Positions 49,119 through 58,931 of a stretch of DNA of 64,000 nt are shown in pieces. The stretch comes from Lachnospiraceae bacterium. Its GTDB lineage: Bacteria > Bacillota > Clostridia > Lachnospirales > Lachnospiraceae. The stretch covers positions 1 through 64,000 of the forward strand of contig JAEELW010000036.1 in NCBI GenBank assembly GCA_016282915.1. The letters are read 5' to 3'. The notes under the pieces are model-generated. The model ran no database searches, was not told the origin of the DNA, and worked only from the letters and a program-made list of their open reading frames with translations. Numbering within the stretch: position 1 is the stretch's first letter; each line of letters begins with the position of its first letter. The position numbers and the translations under genes were made by a program.

Positions 49119-49949
49119 TCAGATCAAAGCCTCCCCGATCCTTACGGGGATCTCGTCACCGTCTTTCTCCCGCATCGCGATGTCCGGGGACAGGGTGATG
49201 CGTTTTTTCGTTAATACGATGATCGTGGAACCGCCATATTCAAAGAAGCCCTTTTCCGTGCCGGCGGATACTTCCGCGGGCAGGGGTGAGAGCGGCTGAT
49301 TGGAGATCTTTCCCACCAGCATCGCGCCCACTTCCATCTGTACTACAGCGCCGAGTTCTTTATTCTTCATCACGATATATTCCCGGCTGTTTTCCGTAAA
49401 TACGGGGAATTTCTCCAGCGCCAGGGGGCGCACGCAGTGCAGTATGCCCGGGATCTTTCGGACGGCGGCGACAGTCCCGCCGGCGCAGAACTGATAGCGG
49501 TGGTAATGCGCGGGCGTAAGGCGGAAGATCAGGGCGCTGCCGCCGCAGAATGCCGCCGCCAGTTTTCTGCTGCGTAAAAGTCCGGCAAGACTGTAACGGC
49601 TGTTCTTGATCGAAAATACGCTGTCGCTGTCAATATCGGAAAGTGTCAGAAGCGCGTCGCAGGGAGAAACGAGCGGCGCATTGCACCTGATCTCAAAACT
49701 CTTTTTCTGTTTCCGTGTGAAAAAATCATTAAAAGAACGATAGCCCCCCTTCGGGACTACATAGCGTTTAAGCTCTATGCCGTTTTTCCGGATAAAAGGC
49801 CCGGTCATGGGTGCCGAAACGGCGGAAGAAAGGAATTTGGCACAAAAACGTGATAATGAAGGGGCTGTAAGCAGTTTCAGACACGCTCTCCCGGGACAGG
49901 TCCCGTAGAGAAAACGTATCGCTGCGGATTCTTTCATAACAGATCCCAT
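49119..49949 (-). CDS. psd: Phosphatidylserine decarboxylase
   Basis: 276 aa; RSFNDFFTRK, FRLTPAHYHRYQF, pyruvoyl cleavage motif FEYGGSTIIVL. Confidence 0.93.
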   Translation of the reverse strand: MGSVMKESAAIRFLYGTCPGRACLKLLTAPSLSRFCAKFLSSAVSAPMTGPFIRKNGIELKRYVVPKGGYRSFNDFFTRKQKKSFEIRCNAPLVSPCDALLTLSDIDSDSVFSIKNSRYSLAGLLRSRKLAAAFCGGSALIFRLTPAHYHRYQFCAGGTVAAVRKIPGILHCVRPLALEKFPVFTENSREYIVMKNKELGAVVQMEVGAMLVGKISNQPLSPLPAEVSAGTEKGFFEYGGSTIIVLTKKRITLSPDIAMREKDGDEIPVRIGEALI

Positions 49950-50578
49950 CCCAGGAAGAGTACACCTAAAGCTTCAATGAGGCCCACGACGATCAGGCAG
50001 ATCTTGCCGATGACCTTCGGTTTTTTGATCTCGATGGGAAGAAGGAAACCGGTGCCTACAAGGATCAGCAGCAAAAGATAAGGGAACATCCCGCTGATCA
50101 CCTTTTTGCCTTCCAGCAGATAGACCACAGGCAGCACCACCGCAATGGTGGTCACGGGAACGCCAAAGAAGACGGAGCGTTTATCCGTTGTGGCTTTCTG
50201 ACGTTCCTCTTCACAGACATTATAGAATGCAAGCCGGATGAGGGCCGCGAGAACAAAGCATGCACCGATGATCCCGGCCATCAGGTTCTTGTCACAGATC
50301 ATATAGACGAAAAGGGCGGGGGCGACGCCGAAGCTCACCAGGTCGCTTAAGGAATCGATCTGGATCCCGAAACGCTTTTCCGCATCGCTTCTTTTCTTGT
50401 TGGTGGATGCGATGGCCCCGTCAAACATGTCGCAGAGACCGGAGATCATCAGAAAGATCAGGGAATCCCAGAAGCGGTAATTCAGCGCCATCAGGATCGA
50501 GACAAAGGCACAGATCATCCCCGTATATGTCAGTATCACCGTATAATTATAAAAGCCTATAGCCTTGGGTTTCTCCAT
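49934..50578 (-). CDS. pssA: CDP-diacylglycerol--serine O-phosphatidyltransferase
   Basis: MEKPKAIGFYNYTVILTYTGM...SGLCDMFDGAIASTNKKRSDAEKRFGIQIDSLSDLVSFG (CDP-alcohol motif); RBS aaggag before 50578. Confidence 0.93.
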   Translation of the reverse strand: MEKPKAIGFYNYTVILTYTGMICAFVSILMALNYRFWDSLIFLMISGLCDMFDGAIASTNKKRSDAEKRFGIQIDSLSDLVSFGVAPALFVYMICDKNLMAGIIGACFVLAALIRLAFYNVCEEERQKATTDKRSVFFGVPVTTIAVVLPVVYLLEGKKVISGMFPYLLLLILVGTGFLLPIEIKKPKVIGKICLIVVGLIEALGVLFLGWDLL

Positions 50579-50589
50579 AATCATTCTCC

Positions 50590-51246
50590 TTATCTGATCA
50601 AACCGAATATGAGACTGTATGCCAGTATACACCAGGGTTTTCCCAGTATGATGATCCAGATGAATTTTTTTGCTTTCATCTTGATCAGACCCGAGAAATA
50701 ACACAGAAAATCGTCCGGAAACAGCGGCAGCAGCGTTGCGATAAAAAGGAAAAGTCCATAGGATTTCTTTTTCTCGATGATGCTCGACCATTTCAGGTAC
50801 TGCTTCTCGGGAAAGAAGGTGAGCACAACGTTCATGCCGAACTTTCTGGCGATATAATAGGCAGCGATCGAACCCAGGGAAATGCCGATGTAGTTACACA
50901 GAAAACCCGGAAACCATCCAAAGGCAATGGCACCGACAACACAGCCGGCGTAACCGGGAAGTATGGGTACGACCACCTGAAAGGCCTGAAAAACCGTCAG
51001 TATCAAAGGACCGGCCGGTCCGAAACCGGCGATGTATTTCTGAAAATCTTCGATCGAGGTAAGCTTCTGGCCGGCAAGCTCCTTTACGATAAGGCAGGTG
51101 ATCACGATCAGGATGACTATTGTCCAGATCTTTATTTTTTTCCCAAGTGCCAGCCGTTTTTCTTCCTGTTTTTCATCCTCCTGGAGCTGTTCGTTCTGCA
51201 GCGCTTCCGTCTGCTGCTGTTCGTCCAGGCTTTTTTCCTGCTGCAT
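50590..51246 (-). CDS. TVP38/TMEM64 (DedA superfamily) membrane protein
   Basis: GPAGPLILTVFQAFQVVVPILPGYAGCVVGAIAFGWFPGFLCNYIGISLGSIAAYYIARKFG. Confidence 0.88.
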   Translation of the reverse strand: MQQEKSLDEQQQTEALQNEQLQEDEKQEEKRLALGKKIKIWTIVILIVITCLIVKELAGQKLTSIEDFQKYIAGFGPAGPLILTVFQAFQVVVPILPGYAGCVVGAIAFGWFPGFLCNYIGISLGSIAAYYIARKFGMNVVLTFFPEKQYLKWSSIIEKKKSYGLFLFIATLLPLFPDDFLCYFSGLIKMKAKKFIWIIILGKPWCILAYSLIFGLIR

Positions 51247-51323
51247 ATCGAATTCCTTAATTGAAGAGTTCTGCCCCCCCTCCGGGCGGCGCATCATTCA
51301 CCGTCTGCCCGTATCCGATTACT

Positions 51324-51352
51324 TTTATATCATTTTTCACAGATTAAGACAA
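51324..51352 (-). promoter_or_regulatory. Promoter for TVP38-pssA-psd-PAP2 operon
   Basis: Minus strand TTGTCT, 17 bp, TATAAA. Confidence 0.7.
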
Positions 51353-51380
51353 CATTTTTATGTCATTTTTTCAAATTTTC

Positions 51381-51410
51381 TTTACATATAGCGTAAAACT
51401 GGGATAAAAT
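51381..51410 (+). promoter_or_regulatory. Promoter for surE
   Basis: TTTACA (51381-51386), 18 bp, TAAAAT (51405-51410). Confidence 0.6.
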
Positions 51411-51439
51411 CATTCATGTTATGATTCGGAGGATAAGCT

Positions 51440-52156
51440 ATGAGAAGGATACTGATCACAAACGATGACGGGATCGGATCGGACGGGATCCTGCGTCTTG
51501 CGGAAGCCGCAAAGGAATTCGGGGAGCTGTGGGTGGTGGCTCCCGCCCATGAGCGGAGCGCGGCTTCGCATTGCATCACTCTGAGGGAGCCGCTGTATGT
51601 GAAGGAGTGCGATTTTCCCGTGAGCGGTGTCCGGGCTTTTTCCTGCAGCGGCATGCCTGCGGACTGTGTGCGTGTGGGGAGCCTTTCCGTGATGCCGGAA
51701 AAGCCCGACGTGGTGCTTTCCGGAATAAATTACGGATATAACGTGGCCAGCGACACGCAGTATTCCGCGACGGTAGGCGCGGCACTGGAAGGGGCGTTTC
51801 AGGGTTTCAATGCCATCGCCTTCTCCGAGGAATCGGTGCCCTGCCATGATACGACAGACGCCTATATCCGGGAACTCCTTGCGGAATACATCGATCGTGT
51901 GCCGGAGAGAAACAGCATCGTGAACATCAATATCCCGGGCTGCCCGCGCACGGAGTGCCGCGGGATACTCCGCGGCCGCATCACCTCCGCCGGCTCCTTC
52001 TATCATGACCGTTACAAAAAGCTCGGGGAAGAGGAGGACGGTACAGTCATTTATATGGTAGACGGGATCTATAATGAGGAAGCGGAAGAAGATACGGATT
52101 TCCGCGCGGTCGTGGATAAATACATCTCGGTGGGGATCGTAAGGAATCTCGGCTGA
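51440..52156 (+). CDS. surE: 5'/3'-nucleotidase SurE
   Basis: 238 aa; MRRILITNDDGIGSDGILRLAEAAKEFGELWVVAPAHERSAASHCIT, SGINYGYNVASDTQYSATVGAALEG. Confidence 0.95.
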   Translation: MRRILITNDDGIGSDGILRLAEAAKEFGELWVVAPAHERSAASHCITLREPLYVKECDFPVSGVRAFSCSGMPADCVRVGSLSVMPEKPDVVLSGINYGYNVASDTQYSATVGAALEGAFQGFNAIAFSEESVPCHDTTDAYIRELLAEYIDRVPERNSIVNINIPGCPRTECRGILRGRITSAGSFYHDRYKKLGEEEDGTVIYMVDGIYNEEAEEDTDFRAVVDKYISVGIVRNLG

Positions 52157-52173
52157 GTGATCATACGGATACT

Positions 52174-53205
52174 ATGGGTGCGGAAGAGAGGAAAACAAAG
52201 GCGGATATCTCCGCGGCGATGAAACGTTACAATCTGCTCCGGGGGATACTCGCGGTCTGGATCGTCTTCGGCCATTGCAGCGATTACATGACGGTTCCGC
52301 CCGGGATCCTTTTCTGGGTAAAGCGCTTTAACCTGGTCTGTGTCGGCATCTTTTTTTTCCTTTCCGGCTTCGGGCTGGAACATTCCCTGCAGACGAAGAA
52401 GGACTATCTCCGCTTTTTCCTGCTGCGGAAATGCGGCGGGCTTTTTCTGATGGCGGTGGTCCAGTATATCTTTGGTGAGCTCGGCTGCTATGCCATGCAC
52501 TATTATGTACCTTATAAAAATATACGGGATCTGCTGCACCGTTTTGCGAGCGGTGTGAACTGGTTTGTCTGGGAACTGATGCTTTTTTATCTGCTCTTCT
52601 TCCTGACGGCGCGCTTTATAAGGCAGCGGCATATCCGCATGGGCGTGATGCTGATCCTCTGTATCGCCGTGATCGCAGTGCTGAGACGGATGGGAGCCGG
52701 AAACAGCTGGTATTACAGCAGCCTGGCTTTTCCCGCCGGGATGGGACTCCGGATCTGCCGGGATGAACTGGAGAAGCGCATACGTTTCTGGCCGGCAATA
52801 CTCATTCTTCTTTCCGCTGCAGCGCTTTTCGGGCTGCCCGCTTTTCTGATCAGAGACGACGGGCTGCTTTCCGTATACGGAAAGAATCTTTTCTGCGTAT
52901 TTACGGCGCTTTGCGGGACGGTGATCCTGACGAAGCTTCCGCTTAAGGGGAAGCTGCCGGCATTTCTTTCGAAGATCTCTCCCGAGATCTTTCTGTACCA
53001 GTTTTCGGCGGCGAGTTTTATGCTGATCTACGCACAGCACCATCGCTGGACGGAGCGGGGCTACGGCTTTGTGCTCTGCAACGTGCTGCTGACACTGGTC
53101 CTTGCGGTCGTCTTCTGCGGGCTGCGGCTCCTGATCACGAAAGGCTTCCGGAGGCTTCGTAAAAAAACGGATGGCGGTATGCATTCGGCGCAGGAGCGGA
53201 CATAA
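52174..53205 (+). CDS. Acyltransferase-3 family membrane protein
   Basis: 343 aa; MKRYNLLRGILAVWIVFGHCSDY, FFFLSGFGLEHS, ~10 TM. Confidence 0.82.
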   Translation: MGAEERKTKADISAAMKRYNLLRGILAVWIVFGHCSDYMTVPPGILFWVKRFNLVCVGIFFFLSGFGLEHSLQTKKDYLRFFLLRKCGGLFLMAVVQYIFGELGCYAMHYYVPYKNIRDLLHRFASGVNWFVWELMLFYLLFFLTARFIRQRHIRMGVMLILCIAVIAVLRRMGAGNSWYYSSLAFPAGMGLRICRDELEKRIRFWPAILILLSAAALFGLPAFLIRDDGLLSVYGKNLFCVFTALCGTVILTKLPLKGKLPAFLSKISPEIFLYQFSAASFMLIYAQHHRWTERGYGFVLCNVLLTLVLAVVFCGLRLLITKGFRRLRKKTDGGMHSAQERT

Positions 53206-53260
53206 GAGCTGCCCGGCGACGTAATCCGCACTGCTGTCTTATGTCCGCTCCGTCGCCGGG
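53193..53260 (+). other. Interleaved inverted repeats A-B-A'-B' (pseudoknot or switch topology)
   Basis: A GGAGCGGACATAAGA (53193-53207), B CCCGGCGACG (53212-53221), A' TCTTATGTCCGCTCC (53237-53251), B' CGTCGCCGGG (53251-53260); both pairs are perfect. Confidence 0.75.
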
Positions 53261-53296
53261 AGCATATGCCGCTATGGAGGGAAAAATGCTTTCTTC

Positions 53297-53328
53297 TTGA
53301 AAAAGAGCGGGAATCGTGCTAATATAAT
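53297..53328 (+). promoter_or_regulatory. Putative promoter for aspS
   Basis: TTGAAA (53297-53302), 17 bp, TAATAT (53320-53325), overlapping TATAAT (53323-53328). Confidence 0.55.
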
Positions 53329-53364
53329 ATGAATTTTCTGAAGTGAATGCGGGAGGAAATACGA

Positions 53365-55110
53365 ATGAGCGGGAAATACAGAACAGTTAAGCTGAACGAG
53401 ATCGGTGAGGACAGGATCGGACAGCAGGTGAAGCTGGCCGGCTGGATCGAGAATATACGCGACCATGGCGGCGTGTCCTTTGTCGATCTGAGAGATATGT
53501 ACGGCGTGGTACAGGTGGTGATGCGTGATACCTCATTGCTGGAAGGGCTGACGAGAGAGGACTGCGTGTCCATCGAGGGACCCGTACAGAAGAGGGATGA
53601 GGAGACCTACAATCCCAAGATCCAGAGCGGTACCGTGGAAGTGGAGGCGCAGAGCGTCGAGATCCTCGGCAAGGTATACCGGCAGCTGCCCTTCGAGATC
53701 ATGACCTCGAAGGAGACGCGGGAAGAGGTGCGTCTGAAGTACCGCTATCTCGATCTGCGTAATGCGAAGGTCCGGGATAACATGCTTTTCCGTTCGCAGG
53801 TGATCGCCTACCTCAGGCAGAAGATGACGGAGCTGGGCTTTGTGGAGATACAGACGCCGATCCTCTGCGCGTCTTCGCCGGAAGGCGCCAGGGACTATAT
53901 CGTTCCTTCCCGCAGATATAAGGGAAAGTTCTATGCGCTGCCCCAGGCGCCGCAGCAGTACAAGCAGCTGCTCATGGTCTCGGGCTTTGACCGCTATTTC
54001 CAGATCGCGCCCTGCTTCCGCGATGAGGATGCGCGTGCGGATCGTTCTCCCGGCGAGTTCTATCAGCTGGACTTTGAGATGAGTTTTGCCACCCAGGAGG
54101 ATGTGTTCGCGGTGGGCGAGGAGGTGCTGGAGGCCTGCTTTAGGAAGTTTGCGCCGGAAGGCTCGGAGGTGACGGCGGCACCGTTCCCGATCTATTCGTA
54201 TAAAGAAGCGATGCTGCAGTTCGGCACGGACAAGCCGGATCTGCGCAATCCGCTGCGCATCATCGATGTGACGGAGTTCTTCTCCCGCTGTACCTTTAAG
54301 CCTTTCCACGGCAAGACGGTGCGCGCCATCAACGTGCACAGCCAGATGAGCAAGGGCTTTCACGAGAAGCTCCTGAAATTTGCCCAGGGTATCGGTATGG
54401 GCGGTCTCGGATATCTGGAGGTCCAGGACGACTTAAGCTATAAGGGACCCATCGACAAGTTCATTCCGGACAATATGAAGAAAGAGATCCTGGAACTGGC
54501 GGGACTTTCTGCCGGAGATACGATCTTCTTCATTGCGGATAAGGAAAAACAGGCGAGTCTTTTTGCGGGCCAGATCCGCACGGAGCTGGGCGAGAAGCTG
54601 GAGCTCATCGAAAAGAACGCATACCGTTTCTGCTACATCAATGATTTCCCGATGTATGAATATGATGAGACGGAGAAGAAGATCGGCTTTACCCACAATC
54701 CCTTCTCCATGCCGCAGGGCGGCCTGAAAGCGCTGGAGGAAGAGGATCCGCTGACGATCCTGGCCTACCAGTACGATATCGTGTGCAACGGCGTGGAGCT
54801 TTCCTCCGGTGCCGTGCGTAACCACGATATGAAGATCATGGAGAAGGCTTTTGAGATCGCCGGTTATGACAAAGAGGTGCTGGCGGCAAAATTCGGTGCG
54901 CTCTATAATGCCTTCCAGTTCGGCGCTCCGCCTCATGCAGGCATGGCACCCGGCGTGGACCGCATGATCATGCTGCTCCGGAACGAAGAGAACATCCGAG
55001 AGGTGATCCCTTTCCCCATGAGCGGGACGGCGCAGGATCTGATGTGCGGTGCTCCTTCCGAGGTGACGGAGCTGCAGCTTCGTGAGACGCATATCAAAGT
55101 GAGGGATTAA
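53365..55110 (+). CDS. aspS: Aspartyl-tRNA synthetase
   Basis: [77 protein letters not shown]. Confidence 0.97.
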   Translation: MSGKYRTVKLNEIGEDRIGQQVKLAGWIENIRDHGGVSFVDLRDMYGVVQVVMRDTSLLEGLTREDCVSIEGPVQKRDEETYNPKIQSGTVEVEAQSVEILGKVYRQLPFEIMTSKETREEVRLKYRYLDLRNAKVRDNMLFRSQVIAYLRQKMTELGFVEIQTPILCASSPEGARDYIVPSRRYKGKFYALPQAPQQYKQLLMVSGFDRYFQIAPCFRDEDARADRSPGEFYQLDFEMSFATQEDVFAVGEEVLEACFRKFAPEGSEVTAAPFPIYSYKEAMLQFGTDKPDLRNPLRIIDVTEFFSRCTFKPFHGKTVRAINVHSQMSKGFHEKLLKFAQGIGMGGLGYLEVQDDLSYKGPIDKFIPDNMKKEILELAGLSAGDTIFFIADKEKQASLFAGQIRTELGEKLELIEKNAYRFCYINDFPMYEYDETEKKIGFTHNPFSMPQGGLKALEEEDPLTILAYQYDIVCNGVELSSGAVRNHDMKIMEKAFEIAGYDKEVLAAKFGALYNAFQFGAPPHAGMAPGVDRMIMLLRNEENIREVIPFPMSGTAQDLMCGAPSEVTELQLRETHIKVRD

Positions 55111-55112
55111 AG

Positions 55113-55406
55113 ATGGCAAATGTGATCAGTGACGAAACGATCGAGTATGTCGGTATCCTGTCCAAACTGAAGCTTAATGATGAAGAAAAGGAACGGGCAA
55201 AGAAGGATCTGGAAGAGATGCTCGATTATATCGACCAGCTGGGTGAACTGGATACGGAGGGCGTGGAACCCATGAGCCATGTGCACCCGCAGGTGAACCG
55301 CTTCCGCGAGGATGTGGTGACAAACGGGGATATGCGTGAGGATATCCTTGCAAATGCGCCGGAGGAACGCGACGGGGCTTTTGTGGTACCCAGGACTTTT
55401 GACTGA
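55113..55406 (+). CDS. gatC: Asp/Glu-tRNA amidotransferase subunit C
   Basis: 97 aa; [53 protein letters not shown]. Confidence 0.93.
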   Translation: MANVISDETIEYVGILSKLKLNDEEKERAKKDLEEMLDYIDQLGELDTEGVEPMSHVHPQVNRFREDVVTNGDMREDILANAPEERDGAFVVPRTFD

Positions 55407-55420
55407 CAGCAAGGCGGTAT

Positions 55421-56848
55421 ATGCGGGAAAATATCTCAATAGCATTATTGGTACTGATCAGTACGGCCGTGATCTGCTTCATCATCATTGAGGCATATGA
55501 TATCACGCGGCCGTACCGGGATAAGGAGGAGCAGAGCATTGTTTCGGCAAACGGAAGCACTGCTCCTGTTTTAGTTGCGGATAAGCAGGGAGGTGGGGAG
55601 ACACCGCTGCCTTCGCAGATCCCGGAGGGGCCGGAGCCGGCAAAAGCAGCGCAGCCTGCACCGTCAGGCGTGACGCCGACGCCCGTACCGGGAGCGGAGA
55701 AGGATACGGAGGAGCCGGAGCCGACCAAAGCGGCGCATCCCACGCCTACCGAAGGCGTTACACCGACGCCCATGGCCATGATACTGGATATGGATTACAA
55801 TTCCGATGTGGATGACGTGGCTGCGCTGCGTGTGGCGACCCAGCTGTGCCGTCACGGGAGGATCGAGCTGCGGGCCGTCATGGCTTCCACCGCAGGGGAC
55901 AAAGTATGCAAGGCGATGCATGCCCATCTGAATTACGACGGTTTCGGGGATGTGCCCGTAGGGATGGCGAAGGGAAATGTGGTGGCCGGTTCGCCTTACT
56001 GGAAGGATATGACTGACCAGCATTTTGCGATGCACAATTACCGGGTTTATGACAGTGTCGTTCTCTACAAGACGATATTGCGGGAATATGCCGCAAGGGA
56101 GAAGGAACGGCAGGAGAAACTGAAGCAGGAGGAAAAGGAGAGACAGCGGCAGGCGGAAGAAAACCTGCTTCCGGAGATCGAGGGGGAAGGCAATACCAGC
56201 GGAAATGACCGCCGCACCCAGGAAGAGAATGAGCGCCGGAAAAAAGCGGAAGAAGAGGCACAGGTGACCAAGGTACGGATCGTGACCACGGGCTTTCTTG
56301 TCAATATCGCAGCGCTCTTAAGCGACCCGGAGGGCTATGTGCTGGTACGTGATTATGTGGATTCCATCTGGATCACGGGCGGTGTATACCTGCAGGGAAA
56401 CGATTATAACTTCTGTTACACAAAGGAATGCGGGGAAGCGGCAAATTACGTTTCCGTACGCTGTCCCGTGCCGCTCGTATACAGCTCCAGCCTTTCCGTG
56501 GAGAATGAAAAAGGCATGATCAGCTGCGGCAGCAGCATCATGAAGACGGCGTCAAACCGGCTGGATCCGGTAGTGCTGGCATTTACCTGTTATGGAAAGG
56601 CCAATAATGTGAGCCTTATCGGCGGACGTATCGCCTGGGATCCGTTCTGTGTCTGGGCAGCTTCGCTTCCGCCCGAGGAGACGCATACGCATCTGGAACC
56701 CATCCATATGGCGCTGGATACTTCGGGCTGGAATGTGTTCAGCAGGAATCAGCCCGCCAACTGTCAGTTCATCGTGCGTGACAATGATGGTATGGGCTGG
56801 TATGCGGGGCAGCTGGATATGTGGATCGACGCGGGGTTAGCACGTTAA
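55421..56848 (+). CDS. Membrane-anchored nucleoside-hydrolase-like protein
   Basis: 475 aa; N-terminal TM, PTPT-rich linker, MILDMDYNSDVDDVAALRVATQL (IUNH Asp cluster), IVTTGFLVNIAALLSDPEGY. Confidence 0.75.
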   Translation: MRENISIALLVLISTAVICFIIIEAYDITRPYRDKEEQSIVSANGSTAPVLVADKQGGGETPLPSQIPEGPEPAKAAQPAPSGVTPTPVPGAEKDTEEPEPTKAAHPTPTEGVTPTPMAMILDMDYNSDVDDVAALRVATQLCRHGRIELRAVMASTAGDKVCKAMHAHLNYDGFGDVPVGMAKGNVVAGSPYWKDMTDQHFAMHNYRVYDSVVLYKTILREYAAREKERQEKLKQEEKERQRQAEENLLPEIEGEGNTSGNDRRTQEENERRKKAEEEAQVTKVRIVTTGFLVNIAALLSDPEGYVLVRDYVDSIWITGGVYLQGNDYNFCYTKECGEAANYVSVRCPVPLVYSSSLSVENEKGMISCGSSIMKTASNRLDPVVLAFTCYGKANNVSLIGGRIAWDPFCVWAASLPPEETHTHLEPIHMALDTSGWNVFSRNQPANCQFIVRDNDGMGWYAGQLDMWIDAGLAR

Positions 56849-56897
56849 GATATTGATCATTATTCAGGGACCGACTGGTCGTTGAACGTAGCTTTCA

Positions 56898-56926
56898 TTG
56901 ACAATATCGACGTTTTGCATTAAAAT
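56898..56926 (+). promoter_or_regulatory. Consensus sigmaA promoter for chemoreceptor
   Basis: TTGACA (56898-56903), 17 bp, TAAAAT (56921-56926). Confidence 0.85.
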
Positions 56927-56945
56927 TATATCACTATCTTTGTCA

Positions 56946-56975
56946 GCGGGGTAAGAGGTACTCCGCAATTTTTTT
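56946..56975 (+). terminator. Hairpin plus T-run in chemoreceptor 5'UTR (possible attenuator)
   Basis: GCGGGGTA agagg TACTCCGC (one G-U) then AATTTTTTT, between promoter and RBS. Confidence 0.6.
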
Positions 56976-56991
56976 CAAGGAGGAAAAGGAT

Positions 56992-58752
56992 ATGGGTTTT
57001 TTAAAAAACATCAGTGTACGAGTAAAACTATTGATCGTTTCAATCCCGCTGGCAGTTGCACTGATCTTTTCCGTGATCTTCATGGCGGTAGAGATCAGCG
57101 GCACCATGAAAGATGTGACAAACGTCTATTATGACATCCTCTATACGGTGAACAGCAAGCTGTTGAACGGTGACCGTGACTTTTACCAGTCCATGAAGGC
57201 GGCTATGCAGTATTATGATTTCATCAACGGGTTTACGGGAGCTCCCCCGGAATTTGCCCAGACACAGCTCCCCGGGGCAATGGAGGACTACGAGTCCAAC
57301 AAGAAACAGGTTTATGACAATGTTTCCAGTGCGGCGGAAGTGGCCAAAAAGAGTGAGAGCCTTTATACCGGGGTGAAATCCGCCAACGGCTATACCTATT
57401 CCTCGGCGGTGAGTGAGTTCAACGATAACATGAAGGCCTGGGAAGCGTCCTTCAACGTGAAGGATAATACCGGTGACTGGGAAGCTTTCCATAACACCTT
57501 CAGCACATCCCGCGACATGATCAATGAGATGCAGGAGATCACCGAGACCTGGGCAACGCAGGAATATGCGGCACTGACGAAGGAGATCCAGACCAAGGTG
57601 CTCATCATCGCGATCCTCTTTGCGATCCTGATCCTGGTACTGGGCGTGATCATTGTGGCCGTGATCCGTGGTATCCGCCGCGGTATTGAAGGCGTGACAG
57701 CCGATCTGGATGAACTTGCCAAAGGAAACCTTACCATCGAGCTGCCTGACGAAAGGACCCTGGGCACCGACGAGATCGGACGTATCCAGAAGAGCTCCAT
57801 CACCCTTTCAAAGAAGCTGCGTGAGGTGATGACACAGAGCCATAGGATGGCTGAGGAACTGACCGCCGCAGGAACGGATCTGGCGGATTCCGCATCCCAG
57901 GCATCCCAGGCCAGCGACCAGGTGACGGATGCCGTGACCGAGATCAGCAAGGGCGCCGTAGCCCAGGCCGAGAGCGTGGAGAACGCAGTGGGCAATACCG
58001 ACGAAATCGGAAAGAATATTGAAGCGATCACCGGAAATGTGAACGAGATGGACAGCTATTCCGAAGAGATGAAGGACGCCTGCGACAAGGCTATGGCATC
58101 ACTGGAGAAGCTGATCCGCCAGAGCGATGATGTGAAGGCTTCCGTGCGTGAGATCGGCGACACCATCAATTCCACGAACGAATCCGCAAAGACCATCAGC
58201 GCCTTTACCCAGGCGATCACCGATATCGCAACGCAGACCAACCTGCTTTCGCTGAATGCCTCCATTGAGGCGGCGCGTGCAGGCGATGCCGGCCGCGGCT
58301 TCGCTGTGGTGGCAGACGAGATCCGTCAGCTGGCCGATCAGTCCAGCGAGAGTGCGGACAAGATCAAGAGCATCGTGGAGCGCCTGCTTGCGGATTCCGC
58401 ATCCAGCGTGAGCGTGCTGGAGAAGCTGAACGAAAGCTTCGGTGTGCAGGGAGAACAGCTGGATTCCACCAAGGCAAACATGGTGAGCATGAGCGGTAAC
58501 GTGACCAGCGTGAAGGATACTTCCACAAGCATCAGTAAACAGGTCAGTGCACTGAATGAAGCAAAGAACAGCCTGATGGAGATCATCAGCGACCTCTCCG
58601 CCATCAGCGAAGAGAATGCGGCATCCACGGAAGAGACCAACGCTTCCATGGAGGAGCTGAATGCGACCTTTACGATCATCAGCGAGTCTGCTGTGAAACT
58701 GCAGGGACTTTCCACGGATCTTACCAGGACGATCAGCTACTTTAAGGTATAA
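56992..58752 (+). CDS. Methyl-accepting chemotaxis protein
   Basis: 586 aa; two TM segments with 4HB-like ectodomain, [51 protein letters not shown]. Confidence 0.93.
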   Translation: MGFLKNISVRVKLLIVSIPLAVALIFSVIFMAVEISGTMKDVTNVYYDILYTVNSKLLNGDRDFYQSMKAAMQYYDFINGFTGAPPEFAQTQLPGAMEDYESNKKQVYDNVSSAAEVAKKSESLYTGVKSANGYTYSSAVSEFNDNMKAWEASFNVKDNTGDWEAFHNTFSTSRDMINEMQEITETWATQEYAALTKEIQTKVLIIAILFAILILVLGVIIVAVIRGIRRGIEGVTADLDELAKGNLTIELPDERTLGTDEIGRIQKSSITLSKKLREVMTQSHRMAEELTAAGTDLADSASQASQASDQVTDAVTEISKGAVAQAESVENAVGNTDEIGKNIEAITGNVNEMDSYSEEMKDACDKAMASLEKLIRQSDDVKASVREIGDTINSTNESAKTISAFTQAITDIATQTNLLSLNASIEAARAGDAGRGFAVVADEIRQLADQSSESADKIKSIVERLLADSASSVSVLEKLNESFGVQGEQLDSTKANMVSMSGNVTSVKDTSTSISKQVSALNEAKNSLMEIISDLSAISEENAASTEETNASMEELNATFTIISESAVKLQGLSTDLTRTISYFKV

Positions 58753-58931
58753 AATGATCCGGTGATACGCAGGCAGGTACACGATGCCTGGAGCACCGGA
58801 GTTTCAGAGCTGCCGCCCGGCAGGAAGCAGATCCGGCATGGCGGCAGCTTTGTTGCGGTCAGCAGGCAGACGCTGACCGGATGATCACGGGGAGAAAGCT
58901 TTATCCCCGCTGTTATACGGGAGAGAGAGAT

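Noticed and set aside
53206-53364. T-box riboswitch upstream of aspS
   Set aside because: No T-box sequence (AGGGUGGNACCGCG) or specifier-loop architecture; only interleaved repeats and a promoter
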